NCBI GenBank assembly: GCA_025356055.1
Contig: JANXUU010000128.1
Location: 1-64,000 of the forward strand
Direction of reading: 5' to 3'
Origin: Sphingomonas sp.
Lineage (GTDB): Bacteria; Pseudomonadota; Alphaproteobacteria; Sphingomonadales; Sphingomonadaceae
DNA length: 64,000 nt
The notes beneath the pieces were generated by a model. The model was not told the origin of the DNA and ran no database searches. It saw only the letters and a program-made list of their open reading frames with translations. Each line of letters begins with the position of its first letter. The first letter of the stretch is position 1. Below, piece after piece: positions 54,799 through 63,388 of this stretch. The position numbers and the translations under genes were made by a program.

Positions 54799-55273
54799 TG
54801 GCGTCGCGCAGAACCGCACGACAATTGAGCGCAGGTCGGACCGCGAACTGGTTGTCACGCGCACGTTCGACGCGTCACCGCGGGTGGTGTTCAAGGCTTG
54901 GAGCGAGCCCGATCTTTTCCGGCAGTGGTGGGTCCCCAGGGGCGGGCCGGTGTCGCTCGTGTCGTGCGACATGGACGTCCGGACGGGCGGGAAATACCGC
55001 CTTGAGTTCGGCGCCGGCGAGGAGACAATGGCTTTTTACGGAAAGTATCTCGACGTGGTGCCCGACCAGCGCATCGTCTGGACCAACGACGAAGGTGAAG
55101 CGGGCGCGGTGACCACCGTCACCTTCGAAGATCGGGACGGGAAGACACTCGTGACCTATCATGAGAGCTATCCGTCAACGGAGGCGCTGCAAGAGGCAAT
55201 AACGGGAGCGGCGGCGGGGCTGCCGCAGCAACTCGACCAGCTGGAAGACCTGTTGTCGAGCATCGGCGCGTAG
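54776..55273 (+). CDS. SRPBCC (AHSA1-type) protein
   Basis: A 165-residue START-like SRPBCC domain of the Aha1/CalC group, recognisable by 'VVTRTFDASPRVVFKAWSEPDLFRQWWVPRG' and 'RTGGKYRLEFGAGEETMAFYGKYLDVVPDQRIVWT'. These proteins have a deep hydrophobic pocket for lipids or small aromatics; the ligand here is unknown. AGGAGGAAAG precedes the ATG at 54776. Cotranscribed and overlapping with the ArsR gene. Confidence 0.9.
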   Translation: MNQQTRRDGVAQNRTTIERRSDRELVVTRTFDASPRVVFKAWSEPDLFRQWWVPRGGPVSLVSCDMDVRTGGKYRLEFGAGEETMAFYGKYLDVVPDQRIVWTNDEGEAGAVTTVTFEDRDGKTLVTYHESYPSTEALQEAITGAAAGLPQQLDQLEDLLSSIGA

Positions 55274-55410
55274 CCGGAGGCAGGTCCAGCGGCAGCCGGA
55301 CGTTCAGGCCGCCGGTCGCAAGACATTGCCGAGACTTGCTTTGCGCCCATCCACGGCATCACCGGAACGGATGACAAGAGCGACATCGCCTGGTCGGAAG
55401 CGGCCGAACT

Positions 55411-55719
55411 CTAGTGGAGCCGCTGCGCCATCGCGGCGAGGATCGTCTGGCGGTCGGCCGGGCATTCGCTGTGCAGCGCGGTCTCCATGTGCTCGAGCGC
55501 GCAGCGGGTCGCCTGGCGATGGCCCGGAAGCATGGCATGGTGTGCGCCATAATCGGCGAGCCCTTCGAGCGCGCACAGGCCATGATCCGCGGCCATCACG
55601 CGGATCGCATCCATCTTTGCACGGATGTCGACCGGCTTGAGCGTGCGCACGCGCGCCTCGATCTCGGCGATCCGCTCGCCGATGCGGACGCGGACGGTAT
55701 GGAGCGACTCGGAAGCCAT
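55411..55719 (-). CDS. Small conserved-looking hypothetical protein
   Basis: A 102-residue, mostly helical protein ('ESLHTVRVRIGERIAEIEARVRTLKPVDIRAKMDAIRVMAADHG', then a His/Cys-containing half 'GLCALEGLADYGAHHAML'). The start at MASESLHTV has GGAGAATC upstream. I do not recognise the family. It is divergent from rpmG. Coding character and the ribosome-binding site support a real gene. Confidence 0.65.
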   Translation of the reverse strand: MASESLHTVRVRIGERIAEIEARVRTLKPVDIRAKMDAIRVMAADHGLCALEGLADYGAHHAMLPGHRQATRCALEHMETALHSECPADRQTILAAMAQRLH

Positions 55720-55826
55720 GATTGATTCTCCGTTGACCGCTCGCTTGTCGCCCGATTCGGTTAATGATGAGTCAAATCTCCTTGCAGGAGCGACCGCAAA
55801 CCCCGCTCGTGCTTGACAGAATCGGC

Positions 55827-55842
55827 TCCCTTGGCCAAGGGA
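55827..55842. promoter_or_regulatory. 16-bp palindrome in the rpmG promoter region
   Basis: TCCCTTGGCCAAGGGA is a perfect palindrome. It starts nine bases after a consensus -35 hexamer TTGACA (55813-55818) and so would cover the -10 region of an rpmG promoter, although no good -10 hexamer is visible. It is a possible operator shared with the divergent hypothetical gene. Confidence 0.5.
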
Positions 55843-55903
55843 ATGCCATTCGGGCGGCCCTTCGCGGCCGCTCTTCTTCGTTTCACCCGTTGGGAAATGT
55901 TCG

Positions 55904-56071
55904 ATGGCCAAGTCGGCAACCGTCAAGATCAAGCTCGTCAGCACTGCCGACACCGGCTTTTACTACGTCACCAAAAAGAATCCGCGCAACACGACCGAGA
56001 AGATGTCGTTCCGCAAATACGACCCGGTCGTGCGCAAGCATGTCGACTTCAAGGAAGCCAAGATCAAGTAA
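55904..56071 (+). CDS. rpmG: 50S ribosomal protein L33
   Basis: A 55-residue ribosomal protein, too short for the ORF track. It reads [20 protein letters not shown] and continues [20 protein letters not shown], then ends in FKEAKIK and TAA, a textbook bacterial L33. It has no cysteine, so it is the zinc-free (C-) form. It stands alone between divergent and convergent genes. Confidence 0.96.
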   Translation: MAKSATVKIKLVSTADTGFYYVTKKNPRNTTEKMSFRKYDPVVRKHVDFKEAKIK

Positions 56072-56089
56072 CGCGGCGCTAGGCGCGGG

Positions 56090-56569
56090 TCACCCGAAAC
56101 TCGGTTCGGGATCGATGCCTCCTCCTGGTGCAATATCCTGACCGGCCTCAATGGGCGTCTCCGCATCCGCGGCGGCGCCCGCTTTGCGTTCAGGCTCGCA
56201 CGCGCTCGCAGCCAGCAGTTCATCGACCGTTGCCGCGAACTTCGCGACCGAGATCGGCTTCGAGACATAGGCCTGCGCCCCCGCCGCGCGGATTCGCTCG
56301 TCGTCGCCCTGCGCCGAGTAAGCGGTGACCGCCATGATCGGCACGGCCTTTAGATCCGGATCATTTCGCAGCAGCCCCATCAGCTCGAGCCCGCTGACAT
56401 GCGGCAGCTGGATATCGGTGATGACGAGGTCGGGACGGAAGGCGCGCGCGGCATCTATCGCATCGCGACTGTCGGTCACCGCTTCTGTTTCATGACCATG
56501 CGCGGCGAGCAGGTCGCAGAACAGCTTGATGTTCAGCGCATTGTCCTCGACTACCAAAATCCTGGCCAA
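56090..56569 (-). CDS. divK: DivK-like single-domain response regulator
   Basis: A 159-residue receiver protein. Acidic pocket 'RILVVEDNALNIKLFCDLL', phosphoacceptor Asp in 'LVITDIQLPHVSG', conserved Thr in 'IMAVTAYS' and Lys in 'AYVSKPISV'. The order and sequence match DivK, the cell-cycle and polarity regulator of alphaproteobacteria, which acts with DivJ, PleC and DivL. Compared with Caulobacter DivK it has a C-terminal extension of about 35 low-complexity residues. The start is TTG. It is divergent from the DUF3572 gene. Confidence 0.85.
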   Translation of the reverse strand: MARILVVEDNALNIKLFCDLLAAHGHETEAVTDSRDAIDAARAFRPDLVITDIQLPHVSGLELMGLLRNDPDLKAVPIMAVTAYSAQGDDERIRAAGAQAYVSKPISVAKFAATVDELLAASACEPERKAGAAADAETPIEAGQDIAPGGGIDPEPSFG

Positions 56570-56606
56570 CGCGGTTCCGATCTCTAACTGAAAGCACCGA
56601 TAGGCG

Positions 56607-56870
56607 ATGCGCGAACGCTCGACAAATGCCGATCCTACCGCGGTGGTGCTTCAAGCGCTCGCAGCGATGCTGGCCGAGCCGCGGCGGGCGGAGCGGTTCC
56701 TGGCGCTGACCGGGATCGATCCCGAACAACTGCGCGACAGGATCGGCGATCCCGGCCTGCTGGTCGCGGTGATCGGATTTCTAGAAAGCCACGAGCCCGA
56801 TCTCGTTGCGGTCACCGAGGCGATCGGCACCACTCCGGAAAAGTTAATCGCAGCAGGACGTTCCTTGTAA
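56607..56870 (+). CDS. DUF3572 protein
   Basis: An 87-residue helical protein with the DUF3572 pattern 'LQALAAMLAEPRRAERFLALTGIDPEQLR' and 'LVAVIGFLESHEPDLVAVTEAIG'. The family is alphaproteobacterial and of unknown function. It lies divergently beside divK and converges on ssb. Confidence 0.8.
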   Translation: MRERSTNADPTAVVLQALAAMLAEPRRAERFLALTGIDPEQLRDRIGDPGLLVAVIGFLESHEPDLVAVTEAIGTTPEKLIAAGRSL

Positions 56871-56893
56871 CGAAGTCAGGAACCGGACTCGAA

Positions 56894-57391
56894 TCAAAAA
56901 GGCACGTCGTCGTCGAGGTCGGTGTCGAACGCCGCTGGCTGGGGCCGCGACTGGGGCTTCGCACCGCCGCCTCCACCGCCGAATTCATCGCTATAGCCAC
57001 CGCCGCCGCGCGACCCGCCGCCGCTAGCGCCACCGCTTTCGCGGCCGTCGAGCAGCACCATCGAGCTATTGAAATTCCTCAGCACGACGTCGGTCGTGTA
57101 GCGGTCGTTGCCCGATTGATCCTGCCACTTGCGCGTTTCGAGCTGGCCCTCGAGGTAAACCTTCGATCCCTTTTTCAGATATTGCTCGGCGACCCTCGCG
57201 AGGCCTTCGGAGAAGATCGAGACATTGTGCCACTCGGTCTTTTCCTTGCGGTCGCCCGAGCTCTTGTCCTTCCAGTTTTCCGAAGTCGCGATCGAGAAGC
57301 TGACGACCTTGCCGCCATTGGCGAAGGATCGCGATTCGGGGTCCTTGCCGAGGTTTCCGACGAGGATCACCTTGTTCACGCTGCCAGCCAT
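56894..57391 (-). CDS. ssb: Single-stranded DNA-binding protein
   Basis: SSB coats single-stranded DNA in replication and repair. The 165-residue product has the OB fold (about 1-112: '[40 protein letters not shown]', '[43 protein letters not shown]'), a Gly-rich linker and the acidic partner-binding tip 'DLDDDVPF'. It begins only 10 nt after the feoB stop, and GGAGAG lies in that gap, so it can be read from the feo transcript. Confidence 0.97.
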   Translation of the reverse strand: MAGSVNKVILVGNLGKDPESRSFANGGKVVSFSIATSENWKDKSSGDRKEKTEWHNVSIFSEGLARVAEQYLKKGSKVYLEGQLETRKWQDQSGNDRYTTDVVLRNFNSSMVLLDGRESGGASGGGSRGGGGYSDEFGGGGGGAKPQSRPQPAAFDTDLDDDVPF

Positions 57392-57401
57392 TTTTCTCTC
57401 C

Positions 57402-59255
57402 TCAGCCCAGCCCGGCGAACACCGCGAGCCAGTAAGTAAGTCCTGCAGCGAGATAGGCCAGCACGAACAGGTAAGTCACCATGAAAAGCGGCCACTTCCA
57501 GCCATTGGTCTCGCGCCGGGTTACGGCGATGGTTGAAATGCACTGCGGCGCGAACACGAACCAGGCGAGGAAGGCCAATGCGGTGGCGATCGACCAGCGG
57601 CTGCGCATCTGTTGCGAGAGGGTCTGCACCGACTTGGCGTCGTCCGAATTATCGATCGCGTAGACCGTGGCAATGGCGGCGACGGCGACTTCGCGCGCGG
57701 CCATTGCCGGCAGCAGCGCAAGCGCGATGTCATGGTTGAAACCGATCGGCGCGACGACGACCTCGATACCTGATGCAATGTGACCGGCGATCGAGACTTC
57801 GCTCTGCTTTTCGCCGGGGCGGGCCTGGGGATAGGAGGACAATGCCCACAGAATCACGGTCGTGGTGAGGATGATCGTGCCGGCGCGCTTGAGGAAGATT
57901 TCGACGCGCTGCCACAGGCCGATGGCAATGTCGGCCGGGCGTGGCCATTGATATTTGGGCAATTCCATCATGAACCCGCCGCCCCCGCCCTTCACGACGG
58001 TGCGGCGCAGGACCAGCGCGGCGAGCAGCGCGCCGACAACGCCGGCAACGTACAGGCCGAACAACACCAGTCCCTGCAGACCAATGCCGGGGGCGACGTC
58101 ACGGCGCGGAATAAACGCGGCGATGATCAACGCATAGACCGGCAGGCGCGCCGAACAGGTCATCAGCGGCGCGACGAGGATTGTCGTCAGCCGGTCCTTG
58201 GGATCGTCAATCGTCCGGGTGGCCATGATCCCCGGCACGGCGCAGGCAAAGCTCGACAGCAGCGGAATGAAGGCGCGACCGGACAGGCCTGCCCGGCTCA
58301 TGAGGCGGTCCATCAGGAACGCGGCGCGGACCATATAGCCCGAGGCTTCGAGCAGCAGGATGAAGAAGAACAGGATCAGGATCTGCGGCAGAAAGACAAG
58401 CACCGCGCCGACCCCGGCGATGACCCCGTCGACGATCAGCGATCGGAGGAGACCGGGCGGGAGAAACGGCGCGATCCAGGCACCAAGGTCGGCTACCCCG
58501 GCGGCAATCGCATCGGCCGGGATCGCGCTGATGCTGAACACACTCTGGAACATGATGAACAGGATCGCGGCGAGGATCAGCGGGCCGGCCAGCGGGTGAA
58601 GCAGCACGGCGTCGAGGCTGTGGTTGAGCTTGCGCACCGGCGCTTCTCGGATGATGGCGCCGGTCGCAATCGCGCGGGCGCGGCGCTGGAGGGTGAGGCC
58701 GTCGTGGACGGGACCGGCGCCGGCGCGGATTTGGCGCGGAGCGACGAGCAAGGTTGCAAGGGCGGTGCGGAGGTCGTCGAGGCCACGCTTGCGGACAGCC
58801 ACGGTCTCGACGACCGGGACACCGAGTTCGTCGCCCAGCTTCCTGGCGTCGAGCTCGAGCCCGTCGCGCTTCGCCAGATCGATCATGTTGAGCGCAACCA
58901 CGGTCGGCAGACCGAGGTCGATCAGTTGGAGCGCGAAGCGAAGGTGATTGTCGAGGTTCGACGCGTCGAGCACGATCAGTAGCGCGTCTGGGAGACGCTC
59001 GCCGACCTGTTTGCCGAGAAGAACGTCGCGCGTGACCGCCTCGTCGGGGCTGGTCGGGTCGAGCCCGTAGGCACCGGGGAGATCGACCAGCTCGGCCGGG
59101 GCGCCGTCGGGAAGGAGCATCTTGCCGACCTTCCGCTCGACGGTGACTCCCGGGTAATTGCCGACCTTTTGCCGGGCGCCGGTCAGGCTGTTGAACAACG
59201 CGCTCTTGCCGGCGTTGGGGTTGCCCACGACTGCGATCAGCGGGACAGGTTTCAT
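57402..59255 (-). CDS. feoB: Ferrous iron transporter FeoB
   Basis: A 617-residue inner-membrane Fe(II) importer. N-terminal GTPase: G1 '[16 protein letters not shown]', switch '[11 protein letters not shown]', G3 '[10 protein letters not shown]', G4 '[12 protein letters not shown]'. Then the transmembrane part with the two Gate blocks (about 250-610), including '[32 protein letters not shown]' and '[16 protein letters not shown]'. It is on the short side, but the domains are complete. feoA lies four bases upstream. Confidence 0.96.
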   Translation of the reverse strand: MKPVPLIAVVGNPNAGKSALFNSLTGARQKVGNYPGVTVERKVGKMLLPDGAPAELVDLPGAYGLDPTSPDEAVTRDVLLGKQVGERLPDALLIVLDASNLDNHLRFALQLIDLGLPTVVALNMIDLAKRDGLELDARKLGDELGVPVVETVAVRKRGLDDLRTALATLLVAPRQIRAGAGPVHDGLTLQRRARAIATGAIIREAPVRKLNHSLDAVLLHPLAGPLILAAILFIMFQSVFSISAIPADAIAAGVADLGAWIAPFLPPGLLRSLIVDGVIAGVGAVLVFLPQILILFFFILLLEASGYMVRAAFLMDRLMSRAGLSGRAFIPLLSSFACAVPGIMATRTIDDPKDRLTTILVAPLMTCSARLPVYALIIAAFIPRRDVAPGIGLQGLVLFGLYVAGVVGALLAALVLRRTVVKGGGGGFMMELPKYQWPRPADIAIGLWQRVEIFLKRAGTIILTTTVILWALSSYPQARPGEKQSEVSIAGHIASGIEVVVAPIGFNHDIALALLPAMAAREVAVAAIATVYAIDNSDDAKSVQTLSQQMRSRWSIATALAFLAWFVFAPQCISTIAVTRRETNGWKWPLFMVTYLFVLAYLAAGLTYWLAVFAGLG

Positions 59256-59259
59256 TGGC

Positions 59260-59514
59260 TCAGGCGGCGATCGGGATCACGCGCACCGCGCGGGCGTGGG
59301 CGCGGCGGATGGCAACGGTCATTCGCCCGACGCGGACGGCAAGCGGGTCGCGCCCAAACGGTCCCGAATGAAGCGGGACAACCGAAACACCCTCGTCAAA
59401 GCCGAAGTGGCGCAGCCGGTTCGCGTCGCTCTCTGCAAGCTGCGACCAATCTATCTTTTCGATGGTCGCGCAAACGCCGATCGAGAGGTCGTCGAGGGAA
59501 GAGGTCATCGCCAT
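59260..59514 (-). CDS. feoA: FeoA, ferrous iron transport accessory protein
   Basis: An 84-residue SH3-like protein that supports FeoB. The family pattern reads 'ANRLRHFGFDEGVSVVPLHSGPFGRDPLAVRVGRMTVAIRRAHARAVRV'. It is cotranscribed with feoB, four bases apart. A Fur-box-like sequence ends two bases before the ATG and covers the -10 hexamer, so the message is probably leaderless and iron-repressed. MTSSLDD, two codons later, is an alternative start. Confidence 0.92.
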   Translation of the reverse strand: MAMTSSLDDLSIGVCATIEKIDWSQLAESDANRLRHFGFDEGVSVVPLHSGPFGRDPLAVRVGRMTVAIRRAHARAVRVIPIAA

Positions 59515-59515
59515 T

Positions 59516-59534
59516 GCGACTTATTATCATTAGC
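59516..59534 (-). promoter_or_regulatory. Fur box over the feoA -10 region
   Basis: Read on the reverse strand the 19-mer GCTAATGATAATAAGTCGC matches the classic Fur consensus at 14 of 19 positions. It contains a -10 hexamer GATAAT whose predicted start point is at or within two bases of the feoA ATG. Confidence 0.7.
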
Positions 59535-59563
59535 GTGTCAGGAAAGCCAGCGTTGAGTATGCG

Positions 59564-60214
59564 CTACGCCGGAGGGTAACGGAGGCGGCCTACAAAGCGC
59601 GCGAAACTGGGACGCCGGTCGGCCGAACCGGTCCATTTCGCCTTGGCCTTTTCGAAGCGCGCCACTCCTGAAAGGCGGCGGTCGAGAAAGTCGGCGGTGT
59701 CGGCCTGGCCCTCGCTATCGTCGTCGATCCACACGAGCAGTGTCGCGGCATCGATCGAGCTCAGGATCGCACGCTTGCTGTAATGGTTGAGATCAGTCGC
59801 GGTGTCGCCGGCCAGACGCCACATGGCATCGCTGCTCCGCCACCCCAGCCGTACCGCAACAGAGATATTCTGGGGCAACGCCAGAATCGAAAGTGCGCGC
59901 CGGAGCGCTTCGCGAGCAGGCGTCATGATTTCATAGCGCTTCAGCAGCAACGCGCGAATGCGTTGTGAAATGCGCATCGCCGCGACGATTTCCGCCGGGA
60001 AAGCTTCGGCCAGCGCCGCATCGACCGCCTCGACATAAGCGGAGATCATCCCGACTTGGTCCTTGGGAAAGGCCAAACGCGCAACCGCCGGGTCGATGTC
60101 GAGCGCGGCGGCGGCGCTGTCGACTGCGGCTTCTTTCCAACCGTCGAACACGGCGTTTTCGCCGACCGCGAGGGCAAGTTGACGTCGGATGGCGGCGAGC
60201 GGAGTGTCTTCCAT
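59564..60214 (-). CDS. COQ9-family protein
   Basis: A 216-residue COQ9-like protein, related to the lipid-binding COQ9 that helps COQ7 hydroxylate ubiquinone intermediates. It has an N-terminal helical TetR-like fold ('AVDSAAAALDIDPAVARLAFP') and the C-terminal COQ9 domain ('WRSSDAMWRLAGDTATDLNHYSKRAILSSIDAATLLVWIDD'). Start MEDTPLAAIRRQ is used. It lies five bases downstream of the EamA transporter gene on the same strand and upstream of feoA. Confidence 0.9.
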   Translation of the reverse strand: MEDTPLAAIRRQLALAVGENAVFDGWKEAAVDSAAAALDIDPAVARLAFPKDQVGMISAYVEAVDAALAEAFPAEIVAAMRISQRIRALLLKRYEIMTPAREALRRALSILALPQNISVAVRLGWRSSDAMWRLAGDTATDLNHYSKRAILSSIDAATLLVWIDDDSEGQADTADFLDRRLSGVARFEKAKAKWTGSADRRPSFARFVGRLRYPPA

Positions 60215-60219
60215 TCTCT

Positions 60220-61101
60220 CTAGGTGGCGCTTGCCGGCGCGGGGCGCAAGCGCACGAGGATCAACGCAAGCCCGATTGCCCCGGCGCCAAGCCCGTCGAG
60301 CAAGTGAAGTCGCTCGCGATAGACGATCCAGCCGATCCCCCCGGAAATGACCGGCTGGGTGAGCAGTGCGAGACCGACGACGAGCGGGCTGACCTCGCCG
60401 ATCGCGAACACGAGCAGCCCCTGACCGATGACTTGCGATCCGATCGCGAGCGCGACGAGCGGGCCCCAATTGCCGGGAATCACGCGCTCGCCCATCGCCA
60501 GCGCCAGGGGAAGCAGAAACAATGCGCCGACGATGCTGGCAAGTACCAGCAGAGGCAAGGGCTGGACCGCGCCGCGCGAGCGTTCGACGAGAATGAGGTA
60601 GAACCCGTACAAAATACCCGCGAGCATGGCGAGGAGGTCGCCACGAAGATGAGCGGAACTGAGTTCAGCGCTTTGACCCATCAGCAGCGCGGAGCCGCAC
60701 GCGGCAAGAAGCAGCGCGGCGGCCTGCAGCGGGCTGGGCCAGCGACGCACGAGCCACAGTCCCCAGGCGGCGAAGGCAAAGCTGGAAATGTTGCCGAATA
60801 GCGTCGCATTGGCGAGTTTGGTCAGCCCGATGCTTACATGCCATGCGGCGAGATCGGCGGCGAAGAAGATCGCGGCGACGCAGATCGCGATTCCCAGGCG
60901 CTTCCCCGGCCAGCGGAGTGGCTGTCCGACGATCCTCGAGAGAAGCGCCAGCATCGGCACCGCCAGCGCCAGCCGCCAAAAGGCCGCCGCGACCGGCCCG
61001 GTGTCGGCGAGGCGCACCATCCACGAACCGAACGCCAGCGCGGCATTGCCCACGATCAGCGCCGCGAAGGCGAGACGATGCGGCCCGTCTTGTTTCCCCA
61101 C
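60220..61101 (-). CDS. EamA/DMT-family transporter
   Basis: A 293-residue inner-membrane protein with ten helices in two EamA repeats. Family features are 'PVAAAFWRLALAVPMLALL' and 'SPLVVGLALLTQPVISGGIGWIVYRERLHLLDGLGAGAIGLALIL'. Substrate unknown. It starts at GTG with GAGGA upstream and is divergent from the old yellow enzyme gene. Confidence 0.9.
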   Translation of the reverse strand: MGKQDGPHRLAFAALIVGNAALAFGSWMVRLADTGPVAAAFWRLALAVPMLALLSRIVGQPLRWPGKRLGIAICVAAIFFAADLAAWHVSIGLTKLANATLFGNISSFAFAAWGLWLVRRWPSPLQAAALLLAACGSALLMGQSAELSSAHLRGDLLAMLAGILYGFYLILVERSRGAVQPLPLLVLASIVGALFLLPLALAMGERVIPGNWGPLVALAIGSQVIGQGLLVFAIGEVSPLVVGLALLTQPVISGGIGWIVYRERLHLLDGLGAGAIGLALILVRLRPAPASAT

Positions 61102-61180
61102 CAGTTCCTCCTACTTCGGCCCTCGACGAAAAGCGCTCCCGGCACAACTGTGGCGAGCGCTGCGAGCAAGGAGACCGACC

Positions 61181-62269
61181 ATCACCACCCTGTTTGACCC
61201 CATGACGCTTGGCGCGCTGATGCTGCCCAACCGCATCGTCATGGCGCCGCTGACTCGCGGCCGCGCGGATCGCGAGGGCGTGCATGGCGCGCTCGCCGTC
61301 GACTATTATCGTCAGCGCGCTTCGGCCGGGTTGATCATTTCCGAAGCGACAGGGATTTCGCGCGAGGGACTCGGCTGGCCGTTTGCGCCGGGGTTGTGGA
61401 CCGACCCTCAGGTCGAAGGATGGAAGCCGGTCGTCGCCGCGGTGCACGAAGCGGGCGGGCGGATCGTCGCGCAATTGTGGCATATGGGGCGGCTTGTTCA
61501 TCCAAGCCTTGGTGGCGGGCAGCCGGTGTCGTCGTCGGCGACGACCGCGCCGCATCATGCCCACACCTATGACGGCAACCAGCCCTATGTCGAAGCGCGA
61601 GCGGCAACGAGCGACGACATATCGCGGATCAAGCGGGATTATGTCCGGGCGGCGCGCAACGCGATGCTCGCCGGCTTCGACGGGGTGCAGATTCACGGCG
61701 CCAATGGTTATCTGATCGACCAGTTCCTGCGCGCGTCGGCCAATCATCGCGAGGATGACTATGGCGGCTCCATCGCCAACCGGATGCGGTTCGCGCTCGA
61801 GGTGATCGACGCCATTGCGGGTGAAGTGGGGATCGAACGAACAGGAATTCGCTTCTCGCCCAATTCACTTTCGCAAGGGGTGGACGATCCCGATCCGCAG
61901 GCGCTGTTCGTGGCGCTCGCCGGTGAACTGGAGACGCGCCGAGTGCCGTGGATCGAGCTTCGCGAGCCCGGGCCCGGTTCGACCTTCGGCAGCCCGTCGG
62001 CAGAACCGGTGAGTCCGGCGATGCGGCCGCTTTATTCGGGCAGGATCATCCTCAACAGTGATTATGTCGGTCGCACCGCCGAGGCGCGGATCGAGGAGGG
62101 TGTCGCGGACGCGATCGCGTTCGGCCGTCCTTACATTTCGAACCCCGACCTGGTCGAGCGTATTCGCGTCAGTGCGCCGCTGGCTCCGGCAGACCCCAAG
62201 ACCTTCTACTCGTCGGGCGGCGAGGGCTACACCGACTATCCCGAGTTCGTGGAACAGCGCGCCGCCTGA
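61181..62269 (+). CDS. Old yellow enzyme-type alkene reductase, apparent ATC start
   Basis: A 362-residue FMN enzyme that reduces activated C=C bonds with NADPH. Typical blocks are 'TLFDPMTLGALMLPNRIVMAPLTRGRAD', 'GRIVAQLWHMGRLVHPSL', 'FDGVQIHGANGYLIDQFLR', 'DDYGGSIANRMRFALEVIDAI' and 'FGRPYISNPDLVER'. Homologues begin near MTTLFDP. Here the codon in the Met position is ATC at 61181, with a perfect AAGGAG seven bases upstream, and no ATG, GTG or TTG is in frame until far upstream. An ATG at 61202 would remove the TLFDP segment and lacks a Shine-Dalgarno. I therefore annotate an ATC start. Confidence 0.88.
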   Translation: MTTLFDPMTLGALMLPNRIVMAPLTRGRADREGVHGALAVDYYRQRASAGLIISEATGISREGLGWPFAPGLWTDPQVEGWKPVVAAVHEAGGRIVAQLWHMGRLVHPSLGGGQPVSSSATTAPHHAHTYDGNQPYVEARAATSDDISRIKRDYVRAARNAMLAGFDGVQIHGANGYLIDQFLRASANHREDDYGGSIANRMRFALEVIDAIAGEVGIERTGIRFSPNSLSQGVDDPDPQALFVALAGELETRRVPWIELREPGPGSTFGSPSAEPVSPAMRPLYSGRIILNSDYVGRTAEARIEEGVADAIAFGRPYISNPDLVERIRVSAPLAPADPKTFYSSGGEGYTDYPEFVEQRAA

Positions 62270-62299
62270 CCGGTTGATCCTGCTTATGGGAGAGATGCG

Positions 62300-62926
62300 A
62301 TGCGCAAGGCGTGGATCGGAATTGGCGCAGCGGCCGGAGCGGCGCTGCTAGGCGGAGCATTTTATTATTTTCAGGAACGGGCGACCGAGGAACCTGACTA
62401 TCGCACGTTGCGTACCGATGGCGATTTCCAGGTTCGCGAATATCCCGAGATGACCATCGCCGAGACGGTCGTCCATGGGCCGCGCCAGCAGTCGCTGGGC
62501 GAGGGGTTCCGGCGGCTGGCCGACTATATCTTTGCCAAGTCGCGGCCAGGCGAGGCGCTGGCGATGACGGTGCCGGTGATGCAGGACGCGGGCGACCCGA
62601 TGGCGAGCGATCCGCCGCTGTTCGACGACAAGATCGAGGGCGGCTGGCGAACGCGGTTCGTGATGCCCGGCGGACGATCGCAGAGTGACCTGCCCGAGCC
62701 GTCTGATGAGGTCGAATTGGTGACGCTTGCGCCGCGGCGCGTGGCTGTCGTCAGTTTTGCCGGGCGACCGGATGATCGCGATCGTGCCGAGCAAGAGGAC
62801 CGGTTGCGCGGCTGGCTGGCGCGTGAGGGGGAGCGGAGCGAGGCCGAACCCGAATATGCGTTCTACAATTCGCCAATGATCCCGGGGCCGCTTCGGCGCA
62901 ACGAGGTGTGGCTCGCGCTGGCGTAA
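62300..62926 (+). CDS. SOUL heme-binding family protein
   Basis: A 208-residue SOUL/HEBP-type protein with an N-terminal membrane anchor or signal segment (IGIGAAAGAALLGGAFYYF) and the SOUL pattern 'YRTLRTDGDFQVREYPEMTIAETVV' and 'YAFYNSPMIPGPLRRNEVWLAL'. Members bind heme or tetrapyrrole; function in bacteria is not settled. GGGAGA precedes the ATG. It is 30 bp downstream of the old yellow enzyme gene and may share its transcript. Confidence 0.88.
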   Translation: MRKAWIGIGAAAGAALLGGAFYYFQERATEEPDYRTLRTDGDFQVREYPEMTIAETVVHGPRQQSLGEGFRRLADYIFAKSRPGEALAMTVPVMQDAGDPMASDPPLFDDKIEGGWRTRFVMPGGRSQSDLPEPSDEVELVTLAPRRVAVVSFAGRPDDRDRAEQEDRLRGWLAREGERSEAEPEYAFYNSPMIPGPLRRNEVWLALA

Positions 62927-62968
62927 TCGGGCGGGCGTGCGGGCCGGTATCGAAGAGTCTTAAGCCAT

Positions 62969-63388
62969 TCAGGCGAAACGCTCTTTCAGCCCCAGGAGGA
63001 CGAGTGCCGCCGTTGCCGCGTCACCGCCCTTGTCGCCCTGTTTGGGGTCGGCGCGGATGATCGCCTGGGCTTCGTTCTCGACCGTCAGGATGCCGTTGCC
63101 GATGGCGAGCCCGTCCATCGTCAGCGCCAGAATGCCGCGCGCGCTTTCGCCGGCCACGATCTCGAAGTGGTAGGTTTCGCCGCGAATGACGACGCCAAGC
63201 GCGACGAATGCGTCGAAGCGGTCATTCTCCGACGCGATGGCGAGCGTTCCGGGAAGTTCCAGCGCGCCCGGGACGGTGAGGGTCTCATGGCTATGGCCCG
63301 CAGCCTCAATCGTCGCGCGCGCGCCGGTGAGGAGCATGTCGTTCAGGTGGGCGTAAAAGCGCGCTTCGGCGATCAGGAAATGGGCCAT
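62969..63388 (-). CDS. ribH: 6,7-dimethyl-8-ribityllumazine synthase
   Basis: Lumazine synthase joins 5-amino-6-ribitylaminouracil and 3,4-dihydroxybutanone phosphate in riboflavin synthesis. The 139-residue product has '[23 protein letters not shown]', '[14 protein letters not shown]', '[22 protein letters not shown]' and '[10 protein letters not shown]'-type '[12 protein letters not shown]'. Its ATG overlaps the ribB stop by one base (TGATG). Confidence 0.96.
   Translation of the reverse strand: MAHFLIAEARFYAHLNDMLLTGARATIEAAGHSHETLTVPGALELPGTLAIASENDRFDAFVALGVVIRGETYHFEIVAGESARGILALTMDGLAIGNGILTVENEAQAIIRADPKQGDKGGDAATAALVLLGLKERFA

Noticed and set aside
53880-54972. Reverse-strand ORFs 53900-54496 and 53887-54972, and the extended ligase start at 54047
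   Set aside because: They cross the inverted repeats and the ArsR gene, have no domain and no ribosome-binding site.
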